Shown: positions 1 to 8,153 of the stretch, one piece after another | Layout of the letters: the number at the start of each line of letters is the position of its first letter | Position numbering within the stretch: position 1 is the stretch's first letter | Virus record (IMG/VR): IMGVR_UViG_3300017730_000020 | Coordinates: 1 to 43,672 of that record | Length of the DNA stretch: 43,672 nucleotides | Origin: a virus | Strand: one strand, 5' to 3' | The notes under the pieces: generated by a model | What the model saw: only the letters and a program-made list of their open reading frames with translations | The model's database searches: none | What the model was told of the DNA's origin: nothing | Made by a program: the position numbers and the translations under genes

Positions 1-55
1 ATGTTAAGAGGGATGCACCACCCCTAATTAGCGATGAGCCTAATCCTAAAGCCAT
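1..55 (-). CDS. Virion protein, N-terminal fragment (runs off the window)
   Basis: An ATG at 53-55, two bases beyond the stop of the preceding gene, opens a frame that runs to the window edge and gives 18 residues beginning MALGLGSSLIRGG. This short Gly/Leu/Ser-rich opening is one I associate with marine phage structural proteins that often carry a LamG-like domain, but nothing beyond it is visible. It continues the late minus-strand gene string. Function is not determined; the start is supported by the tight spacing. Confidence 0.55.
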   Translation of the reverse strand, partial: MALGLGSSLIRGGASLLT

Positions 56-56
56 G

Positions 57-356
57 CTAACCTAAGTAAGCTACTACTTTACCGCTTGATAACTGAAACC
101 CAGACCAACGACCAAATACAGTAATTCCTTGAGGAAATGTAACGCTAGCTACGCTATCACCACCATTATTAGTGCTTCCTATATATTGATTAGTTCCTGA
201 TTCTGGGGTAAGAGATGTAAATACAGTATCTTCTAAAAATTGTATAGCAAGTATTTTTTTACCTGTTACAGCACCGCTACTTGTTTCTAACAAAGAGCCT
301 ACTTGACCCAATGATACATTACCGCTTTCTACTACATTATATTTATTTATTGCCAT
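57..356 (-). CDS. Small putative virion decoration or tail-associated protein (99 aa)
   Basis: I chose the ATG at 354-356 (MAINKYNV) over an upstream in-frame codon because a GGAG ribosome site lies just before it. The C-terminal third reads ITVFGRWSGFQLSSGKVVAYLG-like; the pattern of aromatic-Gly-Arg-Trp, then Ser-Gly, then a hydrophobic strand ending in Tyr recurs in small phage virion proteins. It is probably an all-beta accessory structural protein. No catalytic residues, signal peptide or membrane segment are seen. It lies downstream of the neck genes in the late operon. A head-decoration or tail-fibre accessory role is inference only. Confidence 0.6.
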   Translation of the reverse strand: MAINKYNVVESGNVSLGQVGSLLETSSGAVTGKKILAIQFLEDTVFTSLTPESGTNQYIGSTNNGGDSVASVTFPQGITVFGRWSGFQLSSGKVVAYLG

Positions 357-435
357 CTTGTTAACTCCTGTTCTATGCCTTACCGAGCTTGACAATTCTC
401 ATGGGCATATCTTGGTTTAATTTACTAAAATTATA

Positions 436-834
436 TTAAAAGTCAATACTATTTATAGACCTAAATGTACCTAATCTACCACGATAAGCATGCTTTCTTC
501 CATTTTTAACATCATCTTCAAACTTACCATTAAAATATTGAGCAAGTTGTAAGGTTTCTATATTCCTTTCATAACCAAGTGCAATAGCTTTATTTACTAA
601 TGCATCTTGGTATTGTTGAGGTATATCAGATTCTTGCTTATCCCAATTTCTATCCATAGAAGGTATATTAAAATGCTTCGCTTTTTTATTGTAAAATAAA
701 GTAAGTAATTGACCAGCTATTGAAGAATCGGGTGAAGATATTTTTTCCTTATCTACTTTTGATTCATCATAATAACCAAGTAAAATATTATTATCTTCAA
801 CCCACCATACCCATTGTTTAATCATTGTGCTCAT
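436..834 (-). CDS. Hypothetical late protein (132 aa)
   Basis: A soluble, Trp-rich protein; the N-terminus has a WVWWVEDN cluster, the middle is helical and the C-terminus is basic. I do not recognise a family. The start codon overlaps the stop of the upstream gene (TAATG at 834), and a second Met four codons in is an alternative start. Its place between the neck-type genes and the small decoration-like protein suggests a head completion or tail-junction part. There are no Cys pairs or enzyme motifs. Note the roughly 80-base gap to the next gene, which is longer than is usual in this operon. Confidence 0.6.
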   Translation of the reverse strand: MSTMIKQWVWWVEDNNILLGYYDESKVDKEKISSPDSSIAGQLLTLFYNKKAKHFNIPSMDRNWDKQESDIPQQYQDALVNKAIALGYERNIETLQLAQYFNGKFEDDVKNGRKHAYRGRLGTFRSINSIDF

Positions 835-1112
835 TAAGTCATATCCCTTTTAACAGCTCTACCTGTAAACCTACTTATAGTTTCTCCATTTAAATCAACA
901 TCTTTAATTTCCATTATTTCATCTTTGTCACCATCTACACTTAAAGAATATCTTCTTTGGTCTGCAACTACAGTTATTTCTTTTGATGATTCTAGTATTC
1001 TTGTTCTAGTAGTGTACTCATCCTGAGCTCTATTAATCATTTTTATAATCTCTTGAGCATTCATTTGAGGATGATGTTGCTGTACTAATTCAACCATCTC
1101 TTTTAATATCAT
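834..1112 (-). CDS. Putative head-tail connector / neck protein (92 aa)
   Basis: The protein opens with a helix containing a MINRAQDEYTTRT segment, followed by an ITVVADQRRYSL strand and an acidic turn. That order (a short helix with Asn-x-Ala-x-Asp-Glu, then a TV..GQ..Y.L strand) is typical of phage head-completion or adaptor proteins. It overlaps both neighbours by one base, so it is probably translationally coupled to the LamG-containing neck protein upstream. The family call rests on a pattern and not on a specific motif, and it could be another small structural protein. Confidence 0.5.
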   Translation of the reverse strand: MILKEMVELVQQHHPQMNAQEIIKMINRAQDEYTTRTRILESSKEITVVADQRRYSLSVDGDKDEIMEIKDVDLNGETISRFTGRAVKRDMT

Positions 1113-2680
1113 TATTTAGCTCCTATTCTAGATATATTTTTATCAGTATTGGGGTTAAATATACTAGCCCAACCTTCATCTACTAATTGTTTTATAATAG
1201 CTAATTGATTTTGCATCATTTGTAAATCAGAACTAAATTTATTTGCTACAGCAGAAGCTCTTTGTATTTCTTGTCCAGCTGTATTAAGAGTCCCACTAAG
1301 CATTTCAGGGTCTTCTTCTCCTAACCAATATTCAGCATCTTTAGCACTACCGGTAAGTGTAGCATCATTGTCTATTAAATCTTTTGCTTTGTTTATAGCA
1401 TCATTATACTCACTAACCATTGTAGTTTTTAAATCTCCAATCTTTTTTAATAAAACATAATAAGATGCAATTTTTATTATTTGAGTATGAAATAATCTTG
1501 GCATATTAGTTATAGTTTCAGCAGAGTCATCAATCGTACCCGGGACTACTTTTGTTATATAAGCTAATTCTGTAGCACTTGGAGCGGGGTAAATTTGAAC
1601 TTTTCCATTTTCAATAGAATATACTGGCGATTTAGAATCTGCGTAGTAAACACTATTTAAATCTTGAACTTGAGTTATAAATTTTTTATCCACTAAAGAA
1701 GCGTCAAACTTATTGCTCTCAACGGTAGTATTTGTTAAAGCAAGGTTGCTTTGATTTCCTTTTAAATCAGCTAATGTATTTTTTGTAAAATCATAGTAAA
1801 GAACTAAATCATTAGAAGAAGTATAGTCTTTATAATTATTAAGTAAATCTATATAATTGGCATTGTTGTATATAGCGTAAATATTAGAATTGTCTAATAA
1901 GGTATTGTAAATACCAAAGTTTTTTAAATGAAAATTACCTGAGTATTCAGTCGGAGAAGAACCAGCCCCACTAACTAAATCTATATGGTATCCAATATGA
2001 GCCCTAGAATTTGAATCGTGATAGTAAAAATTTGATACACTAAAAGTACCTGTTGTTATTAAATTTGTTTTAACTCCATTAATAAATATATCTGTAGTAG
2101 AACCATTAGATTTTACAATAATATTATACCAAACATTTGGCTCTATTGTATAATCAGAAATTATTCTTTTATAAGTGCTCTCATGATGGCTGTATGATGA
2201 ACCTTCCGCTACTTTTCCATATTCAAAATAAATATTGTTTTTTGCATTTTTTCTAATTCTATAACCATTAGTACCAGCCCCGCCAACAGTTAGATTATTA
2301 GATGTAAATATTGGACAATCAGTATCCCTATCTAAGAATTTTATTATCATAGATACTGTAACTGATTGAGCATTATACGCATCAGTACTTGTAGAACTTC
2401 CATCTACTAAAGCAACAGCTCCTGTTTTGCTTACTAAATATCCTGTTGTACTGTCTACTCTGGTTACATTTAATACTATATTATTTACTAAGTTATTATC
2501 ACTGTCTGTATTAGAATTACTCTCAACCTCAGAAGACATTAAGTGAAGCATCTCAGGTTGTAATTGAGATACTTTTTGTATAGTATCTATTTGAGCATTT
2601 TCTAATGCTTGAGCTATAGTAGTAGCATCATTAGTACTAGCATCACCTGTTAACTGTCCTATTTGTGTAGTAAAACTCAT
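1112..2680 (-). CDS. Neck/connector-like protein with an inserted LamG (concanavalin-like) domain (522 aa)
   Basis: Residues about 1-55 and 340-522 look like one phage neck protein: helix-rich ends with QIDTIQKVSQLQPEML at the front, and SPVYSIENGKVQIYP plus MPRLFHTQIIKIASYYVLLKK at the back. Between them (about 70-310) lies a beta-rich block with LamG/laminin-G hallmarks: VTVSMIIKFLD, YRIRKNAKNNIYFEYG, NVWYNIIVKSNG with DIFINGVKT, then FHLKNFGIYNTLLDNSNI and LVLYYDFTKNTLADLKG. Such domains bind carbohydrate or protein surfaces. The insertion therefore displays a likely glycan-binding lobe on a virion neck or head protein. It is one base-pair overlap upstream of the small connector gene. Confidence 0.65.
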   Translation of the reverse strand: MSFTTQIGQLTGDASTNDATTIAQALENAQIDTIQKVSQLQPEMLHLMSSEVESNSNTDSDNNLVNNIVLNVTRVDSTTGYLVSKTGAVALVDGSSTSTDAYNAQSVTVSMIIKFLDRDTDCPIFTSNNLTVGGAGTNGYRIRKNAKNNIYFEYGKVAEGSSYSHHESTYKRIISDYTIEPNVWYNIIVKSNGSTTDIFINGVKTNLITTGTFSVSNFYYHDSNSRAHIGYHIDLVSGAGSSPTEYSGNFHLKNFGIYNTLLDNSNIYAIYNNANYIDLLNNYKDYTSSNDLVLYYDFTKNTLADLKGNQSNLALTNTTVESNKFDASLVDKKFITQVQDLNSVYYADSKSPVYSIENGKVQIYPAPSATELAYITKVVPGTIDDSAETITNMPRLFHTQIIKIASYYVLLKKIGDLKTTMVSEYNDAINKAKDLIDNDATLTGSAKDAEYWLGEEDPEMLSGTLNTAGQEIQRASAVANKFSSDLQMMQNQLAIIKQLVDEGWASIFNPNTDKNISRIGAK

Positions 2681-3388
2681 TTAACCTTGAACACCATATG
2701 ATGATACCCTAGAAGATGGAGTTGTAAAAACAGAATCCTCGTTTTGATATTCATCTAAAAGACCCCTATCTTTCATTAAACTATTAAAAGCATTTGATGT
2801 TTTTGGGCCTAATATTGAGTCTACCTCACCTTCATAATAACCTTCGTCTTTCATAAGTTGTTGTAAAGAACCTAAGTTTTCTTGAGACACATCTTGTATA
2901 TTCATACCCTTTTTTAACATACTCATTGCTTCTTGAGGATTATAGGTATTACTACTTTCCTCTGTAGGCATTTCAGTATTATAAGTGCCACCACCCGCTT
3001 CTGTAAAAGCGTCAGATTCTGGCTTGCCACCAAACATACTCCTTAATCTACTTCCTAGCCCACCTATAAAATCTTTAGTAGATTGGTCAACTCCTCGTTC
3101 TTTTCCAAATCTTATTTTACCAAGTGCTTGCATAGTTGATGGGTCAATACCTTTTTGCTCTCCTAAATAGGGTTTATCTATTCCTGCTTTTTCTCCCATT
3201 ATAAAACCTCCGGGGCCTTCAGGGTTAGCTTTTATAAGACCTTCATCATCATAAAGCCTATCTTTTATACCCTTACCAATAGCTGTTGCTCCTCTGCCTA
3301 ACATACCACCCAAAGCTTCACCAAGAGTGCTGTCTACTAATGGTTCACCATAAGCATTCATTCTATTACCACCACCAAATATTGCCAT
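2681..3388 (-). CDS. Virion protein with C-terminal peptidoglycan-binding-like domain (235 aa)
   Basis: The first 120 residues are Gly-rich and low in complexity, with repeated GxDxST-type phrases (KGIDPSTMQALG, RGVDQSTKDFIG). Residues about 170-212 fit the peptidoglycan-binding (PG_binding_1) pattern: LGSLQQLMKDEGYYEGEVDS, then GPKTSNAFNSLMKDRGLL, i.e. L-Q-x2-L-x3-G-Y-x-G-x-V-D-x3-G-x-x-T. A structural protein that touches cell-wall peptidoglycan during genome entry is a reasonable role. Its start overlaps the stop of the short Lys-rich gene upstream, and its stop abuts the next gene without a gap. No lytic catalytic residues were identified. Confidence 0.6.
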   Translation of the reverse strand: MAIFGGGNRMNAYGEPLVDSTLGEALGGMLGRGATAIGKGIKDRLYDDEGLIKANPEGPGGFIMGEKAGIDKPYLGEQKGIDPSTMQALGKIRFGKERGVDQSTKDFIGGLGSRLRSMFGGKPESDAFTEAGGGTYNTEMPTEESSNTYNPQEAMSMLKKGMNIQDVSQENLGSLQQLMKDEGYYEGEVDSILGPKTSNAFNSLMKDRGLLDEYQNEDSVFTTPSSRVSSYGVQG

Positions 3389-3501
3389 TACTTACCCCTT
3401 TGAGTATAAACACCCCTAGTTACAACAGGTTTTTCAACCTTAGGTACTTCTTTAATTTCAACTATTTTTTTTACTTTTTTCTTTATTTCTTTTTTAGCCA
3501 T
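3388..3501 (-). CDS. Small Lys-rich protein (37 aa)
   Basis: A 37-residue basic protein beginning MAKKEIKKKVKKIVE, with alternating Lys and Val/Ile/Glu, then a Pro-Val rich tail. It lies between the capsid gene's hairpin and the next gene, with its stop codon overlapping that gene's start (TAATG). Coupling and codon fit argue that it is translated, although the ribosome site (GGA) is weak. Role unknown; small basic proteins near capsid genes may bind nucleic acid or the capsid interior. Confidence 0.5.
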   Translation of the reverse strand: MAKKEIKKKVKKIVEIKEVPKVEKPVVTRGVYTQRGK

Positions 3502-3522
3502 TTTAAATCCTTAGTTATCCAA

Positions 3523-3540
3523 GGCCCCTGTTAAGGGGCC
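3523..3540 (-). terminator. Hairpin downstream of the major capsid gene
   Basis: Perfect 7-bp GGCCCCT/AGGGGCC stem with a 4-base loop, just after the capsid stop codon. In the minus-strand reading it lacks a run of T, so it may be a partial terminator or an mRNA-stabilising hairpin that raises capsid output relative to downstream genes. Confidence 0.6.
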
Positions 3541-3558
3541 CTGAATTGGTTGTTATTA

Positions 3559-4977
3559 TTAAGAGAACTTAAGAATAGTATGTGTCTCAGGCAAAGAGAT
3601 TTCTAGACCAGCTTCGGTCATAACGATATCTTTTCTTCCGTCTACATTATTATTCTGTACATTCGTAATAATATGAGTATCACGATTAACACCATTACCT
3701 GCTAATGGGCGATAAGCCACATTTGCAAGGTCAATCATAATAGCATAATCTTCGTGCATTCCTCTAAGTAAAGGCTCTGCAACTAAGTTTAAGTTACCAT
3801 AGATTGTATTAACCACAGATACATTGTGCCCAAAGGCACCTTTTATATTCTGTACATCCAGACCATAGCCATTAGAACCACCAGAAGTAGATGCTGTATG
3901 ACCAAGTGCTACTGTGTTACCCAAGAATGAATCACCACCTAGTTTATTAAACCAAGAGATTACTTTTCTAGAAGCAAGTACAAGCTTATTTCCGCTGTTT
4001 CCTGTTTCAGGAGCGAAAATATCTTCCATTGAAGTTAGAAAGTCATCATAACTTGAGCTAGCATATGTAAAGGGTTTAATCTTTCCATATCTTTCAGTGT
4101 AAGGTAAAATACCCCAAGAGCGTCTTACAGGCCCACTAGCTGTTGAATCATCAGAACCAACACCAAAAAGCATTGCATGCTCGATGTCCATCTTATGTTC
4201 CATTAGCTTAGATTGCCATACTCTCTTGTATTCATCTGCCTTACCTCTGTAACGAGTAGCCATTGCTGTACCAGAGAACATAGGAATTGCAGTTTTAAAA
4301 ATCTGCGCATACCCTTCTCTATCGTACATTTCGTCTTTCCAACCCTCTGGGTCAGTTCCACCTTCTGCAAAAGCACTACCAACTACTTGAGCTTTAGCTC
4401 CAACTTCCATTTTTATCTTACTACTAGAAGCTGGAGTTTGTGCTCCAGTTCCGGGTAAAGATAAGTCAATGAAAGTAAGCGCTAGTTGAGCTTTAGAAGC
4501 ACTAACTACAGGCGCTCCTGCAATTTTAAAAGTAGCGTGATATTTAGCAGTCGCATAACTTGAACCATTAGATGCGTACTTTACTTCTACTTTTATTAAC
4601 TGGTCTTGTAATAAGAAGTTTGGTGCAACTGCTGTTGACACCTCACGCCCATACTTATCATATAGACATTCAACTTCTAATACCTCACTACCTCCAGCCG
4701 CTAAATCCCAATCTGCATTAGAACTATATCCGGTTGGAGAGATTTCTTCCGTCTTTACTTGAAAGTTCCTGCGTTGCCACTGATGACGCTGTTCTAAGAA
4801 TTTGAACACTGGGTCATCGGTAGGCTTCTTTGCAACTTTCGAGAGGTATGTAAAGAATGGACTTTGCTCTGGAGCGAGTTCTGCAACTCTTTCTCCAAAG
4901 TTAAACATCCGTCTGCTATCATTAATAGTAGACGACTGCATACTGCCACCAGTAGATATACTGTATTTGTCAGCCAT
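3559..4977 (-). CDS. Major capsid protein (472 aa)
   Basis: The N-terminus (GGSMQSSTINDSRRMFNFGE, then ELAPEQSPFFTYLSKV) is characteristic of a large family of HK97-fold phage capsid proteins in which the region just after the start contacts neighbours. The length suits an undecorated or lightly decorated T=7 head. It lies directly after the scaffold and portal genes, in normal phage order, and is followed by a strong hairpin, as expected for the most abundant virion protein. No separate protease gene was recognised nearby, so maturation cleavage is uncertain. The start has a purine-rich site 5-10 bases upstream. Confidence 0.85.
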   Translation of the reverse strand: MADKYSISTGGSMQSSTINDSRRMFNFGERVAELAPEQSPFFTYLSKVAKKPTDDPVFKFLEQRHQWQRRNFQVKTEEISPTGYSSNADWDLAAGGSEVLEVECLYDKYGREVSTAVAPNFLLQDQLIKVEVKYASNGSSYATAKYHATFKIAGAPVVSASKAQLALTFIDLSLPGTGAQTPASSSKIKMEVGAKAQVVGSAFAEGGTDPEGWKDEMYDREGYAQIFKTAIPMFSGTAMATRYRGKADEYKRVWQSKLMEHKMDIEHAMLFGVGSDDSTASGPVRRSWGILPYTERYGKIKPFTYASSSYDDFLTSMEDIFAPETGNSGNKLVLASRKVISWFNKLGGDSFLGNTVALGHTASTSGGSNGYGLDVQNIKGAFGHNVSVVNTIYGNLNLVAEPLLRGMHEDYAIMIDLANVAYRPLAGNGVNRDTHIITNVQNNNVDGRKDIVMTEAGLEISLPETHTILKFS

Positions 4978-5002
4978 TTTTAACTCCGTTTTATGTTATA
5001 TC

Positions 5003-5932
5003 CTATTTCCAAGGATTTTTTGATTCATAATCACTAATCAGGTCATCCATAATTAAATCGCTGGCACTCTTTCCAGTTTGTTGCATGTTAGCGCTACTCT
5101 GGACTCCCATAGGTGCCGGAACTGATTGTGCTCTCTGAACTTGGTTGAACTGGGGAGAAGGCTGTGCAACGGGTTGCTCAGGTACTTTACCTTTGTCCAT
5201 TTGGTATAAACGCCATAGGTTTTCAATATTTAATGATTCAGGGTCGCTCATTTTTTTTATAAAGTCATTGACCTCTTCATCATTAGCATTGTATTGACTC
5301 TTTATCTGTTGTGAAATAGTATTCACTTGTTCTTGATTACGCTTTTCAGCATCAAAAGCTTCTGTTTGCCTTTTTTGTTCTTCGGCTAACGCATCTCTTT
5401 CTATCTGTAATAAATTAGCCTCATAATCTAATTTATCAGCGTTATAAGAATCCATCTCATCCCTGTAGTTGTCCATAGTATCTAAATACTGCGCACTAGC
5501 ACTATTAGGGTCATCAATAGCTTCTGCTCTATTAAAGCCTGCTGGTTTTACTGGTTTCTGCGGTGCATCACGAAACGGTTCGATTTCAGGTTCTGAAGAT
5601 ACTTCTTCAGGCTGATTAGTCGTAGGATTTTGAATAGTCTGCTGTAGAATTTCTACAGTTTTCTTTAACTGTTCATTCTCATTCTTGGCTTTATCTGCTT
5701 CAGACTGCCAATACTGATATCGAACTTCTCCGTTATCTGATGTAGTTTCATAACCTACTTCTGGAGTTTGTTCAGAACTAGTTTCTACAGATTGCTCAAC
5801 TGGAGCTACTGTTTCTTCTGGTTCACTTCCAAAACCCGGAGTAAATACACTATCTACACTATTTTCTATGCCAACAACAGAATCCACCAAATTCTCTTCT
5901 GTTACTTGACCTTGTTGATTTTCTTGAGCCAT
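5003..5932 (-). CDS. Scaffolding protein (309 aa)
   Basis: Highly acidic at the N-terminus, then a long Gln/Glu/Lys/Asn coiled-coil-like centre (about residues 75-215) with repeated helices such as DKAKNENEQLKKTVEILQQT and LLQIERDALAEEQKRQTEAF, and a short Met/Gln-rich tail ending in SDLIMDDLISDYESKNPWK. This composition, and the place between portal and capsid genes, is that of an internal capsid-assembly scaffold. The C-terminal helix is the likely capsid-binding part. No protease motif is visible, so it is probably not fused to a prohead protease. Confidence 0.75.
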   Translation of the reverse strand: MAQENQQGQVTEENLVDSVVGIENSVDSVFTPGFGSEPEETVAPVEQSVETSSEQTPEVGYETTSDNGEVRYQYWQSEADKAKNENEQLKKTVEILQQTIQNPTTNQPEEVSSEPEIEPFRDAPQKPVKPAGFNRAEAIDDPNSASAQYLDTMDNYRDEMDSYNADKLDYEANLLQIERDALAEEQKRQTEAFDAEKRNQEQVNTISQQIKSQYNANDEEVNDFIKKMSDPESLNIENLWRLYQMDKGKVPEQPVAQPSPQFNQVQRAQSVPAPMGVQSSANMQQTGKSASDLIMDDLISDYESKNPWK

Positions 5933-5955
5933 GTCATTTTCCTCAATTAAGAGCC

Positions 5956-8127
5956 CTAACTAGGAATAGGGGTATCTTGGTTTTTGCCAACTTCTTTTTT
6001 AGTCCTCCTGACTTCAGAAGCCATTTCACTAGTAGCGTCATCAAGGCGTTTCTCATACAAAGTACCTGCGGACTGAGCCCGGTTAGATATCTTATCAAGA
6101 CCTGCCTTAAATTTTTCAACTTCAACTCTTTGTTTTAGATTAACATTTTCTCTATCTCTACTCTGCATATCTCCGGATAATCCTTTAATCTGTTCTTGAG
6201 CTTGTTGTAATTGTCTCGTGAGTTGTTCGATTGTATCTGTTCTTTCTAGAACTCCTTCGACATCAAATATTTCTGTTTTCTTCAATACTTCCTCTTTATC
6301 TATTAATCCATTACGATACGCATCCATATATAATTCTAGTTGCGCATATCTATTTGTTGGAAGCGTTGTTCCTGTTACAACTACAACATCATAGTTACCA
6401 ATTCCTATGTCATTGTATTTTTGTATTGTTTGTGTAAAATCATCGTAGAATCTTTTATTAATCAAATATTCGCTGGTCATATTGTTAGGTTGCACCAGAC
6501 GGATAACTTTTTCTTCTTGGTACAGTTGTTGCATAAGTGGGATTGCAACTTGACATACCCTACTCAGACCAGCTTCTATGTCCATTAACTTTGATTTTAT
6601 CTTTCTTTGACCGAAGTCATCAATAGATACAGTGGCTTTATAAGTATGAGGAGCGGCTTGAGAATTACCCATCATTAACTCATAAAGACCAAGTTGATGG
6701 TCAATATCTGATTTAGCAGTTTGTTCGTTTTGATATAATTCATTTGGTAATGGAAGTGGTTGCACTGGTTGAGGCGCTCCTTGGTCAAAGTCTACTTCTA
6801 TAGCAACACCGGGTTGTGACCACTTTTGTTCAAACTCTCTCATATCAACAGAGCCTGCTGGGACTAAAATTTTTACATTTGTACTAGTAGTAGCATGAGC
6901 TATAATAAGTGACCTAGTTTTATTAATATACTCCTGCATATCCTTACACATTCTAACATCAGAAAGAGGATAAGGTGTTCTTGTGTGTATATTCATAAAA
7001 GGCACTATGGGGTACTTATCAGTCGGCAGTACTCTTTTGTAAAGAAGTTGGTCACCTATTACAACAACTTGACAAACTCTGCATGCTTGAATTTCTACTA
7101 CTTTTATTAAACCCTCATCAATAAACTGAGCCATTGTTGTTACTTCTAATGAAGGTGGTTCTGGTAGTTGACTAGGGTCTAGGCCTTGTTGCTCAGCTTG
7201 TTCAACCATCATTTGATAAGACTGCTGAAGTCTTTCCATTGTCATCCTAGCAACATCTTCTCTTACAATGGGTCTACCTTCTATAATATAAGCTTGTCTA
7301 TTTTGATATTCTTTATATTCTTCATCATCAAAAACATGCTCAACGCCAGTAAATGTTTCATGTACACGAAATCTACTAACCATTTCTTTATAGTATCTTT
7401 CATATCCTCTTACATATTCATCCGACTCTCCTAATGCAGAATCAGTAAGAGTTTCTACATCTTCTGGAAATATAGCTTTACCATCATGCTCTCTACCAGT
7501 TTCAGGCCTATCTGAAAGCCTATCTGAATTAGCATTTTTAATTTTTGTTTCATACTGAGGATACATTTTTCTAGCTTGGTCTCGAGTAAACATTCTAGAC
7601 ACAATCATATTTTCTGCATCATCTCCAAATCTATCTCTTGAATTAGGGTCTATATATAAATCTAATGGGTCTATGTCTTTAATGACTACATCTCCCTTTG
7701 CATTATCACGCATTGGGTCTTGATATACCATCATTACGCCCATTCCACAGGTATAGTAATCATCTACTACATTACGAAGTACACTAATCCCGTCTGATAT
7801 ATCCCACATATAAGCTATTAAAGCATTAAATAATTGAGCTATTTTATTATCACTATCTTCTCGTGGTGATACTCTAAATTGAGGTCTGTTAGCAGTTAAT
7901 AGGGCTTTTGCCATTTCTACTGCGGGATGTATTCTATTTACAACAATAGGAGCTTGTCCACGCTCTCTAAGTACTCGAGCTTGTTCTTTAGTCCATTGTT
8001 GACCTAAACGAAACTCTCGGTCTTCTTGAGCTTGAATAGCCCACTTTTCTCTATTGTTAGAATAGTCGGTAAAAAGTTTTTGGGTAGCGTCAACAACGCT
8101 ATTTTTCTTATTATAGTTCTCAGCCAT
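5956..8127 (-). CDS. Portal protein (723 aa)
   Basis: A long portal of the P22-like class. The start region reads KLFTDYSNNREKWAIQAQED, then FRLGQQWT and APIVVNRIHPAVEMAKALLT, a block typical of podovirus portals. The middle has YYTCGMGVMMVYQDP and IDPLDLYIDPNSRDRFGD, the conserved wing and clip regions. The end is a charged coiled coil of roughly 100 residues (QLQQAQEQIKGLSGDM), which may form the barrel. It forms the twelve-fold ring through which DNA is packaged by the terminase encoded just upstream. The 25-base gap to the terminase gene carries a ribosome site. Confidence 0.88.
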   Translation of the reverse strand: MAENYNKKNSVVDATQKLFTDYSNNREKWAIQAQEDREFRLGQQWTKEQARVLRERGQAPIVVNRIHPAVEMAKALLTANRPQFRVSPREDSDNKIAQLFNALIAYMWDISDGISVLRNVVDDYYTCGMGVMMVYQDPMRDNAKGDVVIKDIDPLDLYIDPNSRDRFGDDAENMIVSRMFTRDQARKMYPQYETKIKNANSDRLSDRPETGREHDGKAIFPEDVETLTDSALGESDEYVRGYERYYKEMVSRFRVHETFTGVEHVFDDEEYKEYQNRQAYIIEGRPIVREDVARMTMERLQQSYQMMVEQAEQQGLDPSQLPEPPSLEVTTMAQFIDEGLIKVVEIQACRVCQVVVIGDQLLYKRVLPTDKYPIVPFMNIHTRTPYPLSDVRMCKDMQEYINKTRSLIIAHATTSTNVKILVPAGSVDMREFEQKWSQPGVAIEVDFDQGAPQPVQPLPLPNELYQNEQTAKSDIDHQLGLYELMMGNSQAAPHTYKATVSIDDFGQRKIKSKLMDIEAGLSRVCQVAIPLMQQLYQEEKVIRLVQPNNMTSEYLINKRFYDDFTQTIQKYNDIGIGNYDVVVVTGTTLPTNRYAQLELYMDAYRNGLIDKEEVLKKTEIFDVEGVLERTDTIEQLTRQLQQAQEQIKGLSGDMQSRDRENVNLKQRVEVEKFKAGLDKISNRAQSAGTLYEKRLDDATSEMASEVRRTKKEVGKNQDTPIPS

Positions 8128-8153
8128 AAGTTATCCTATATAAAATATACTAG

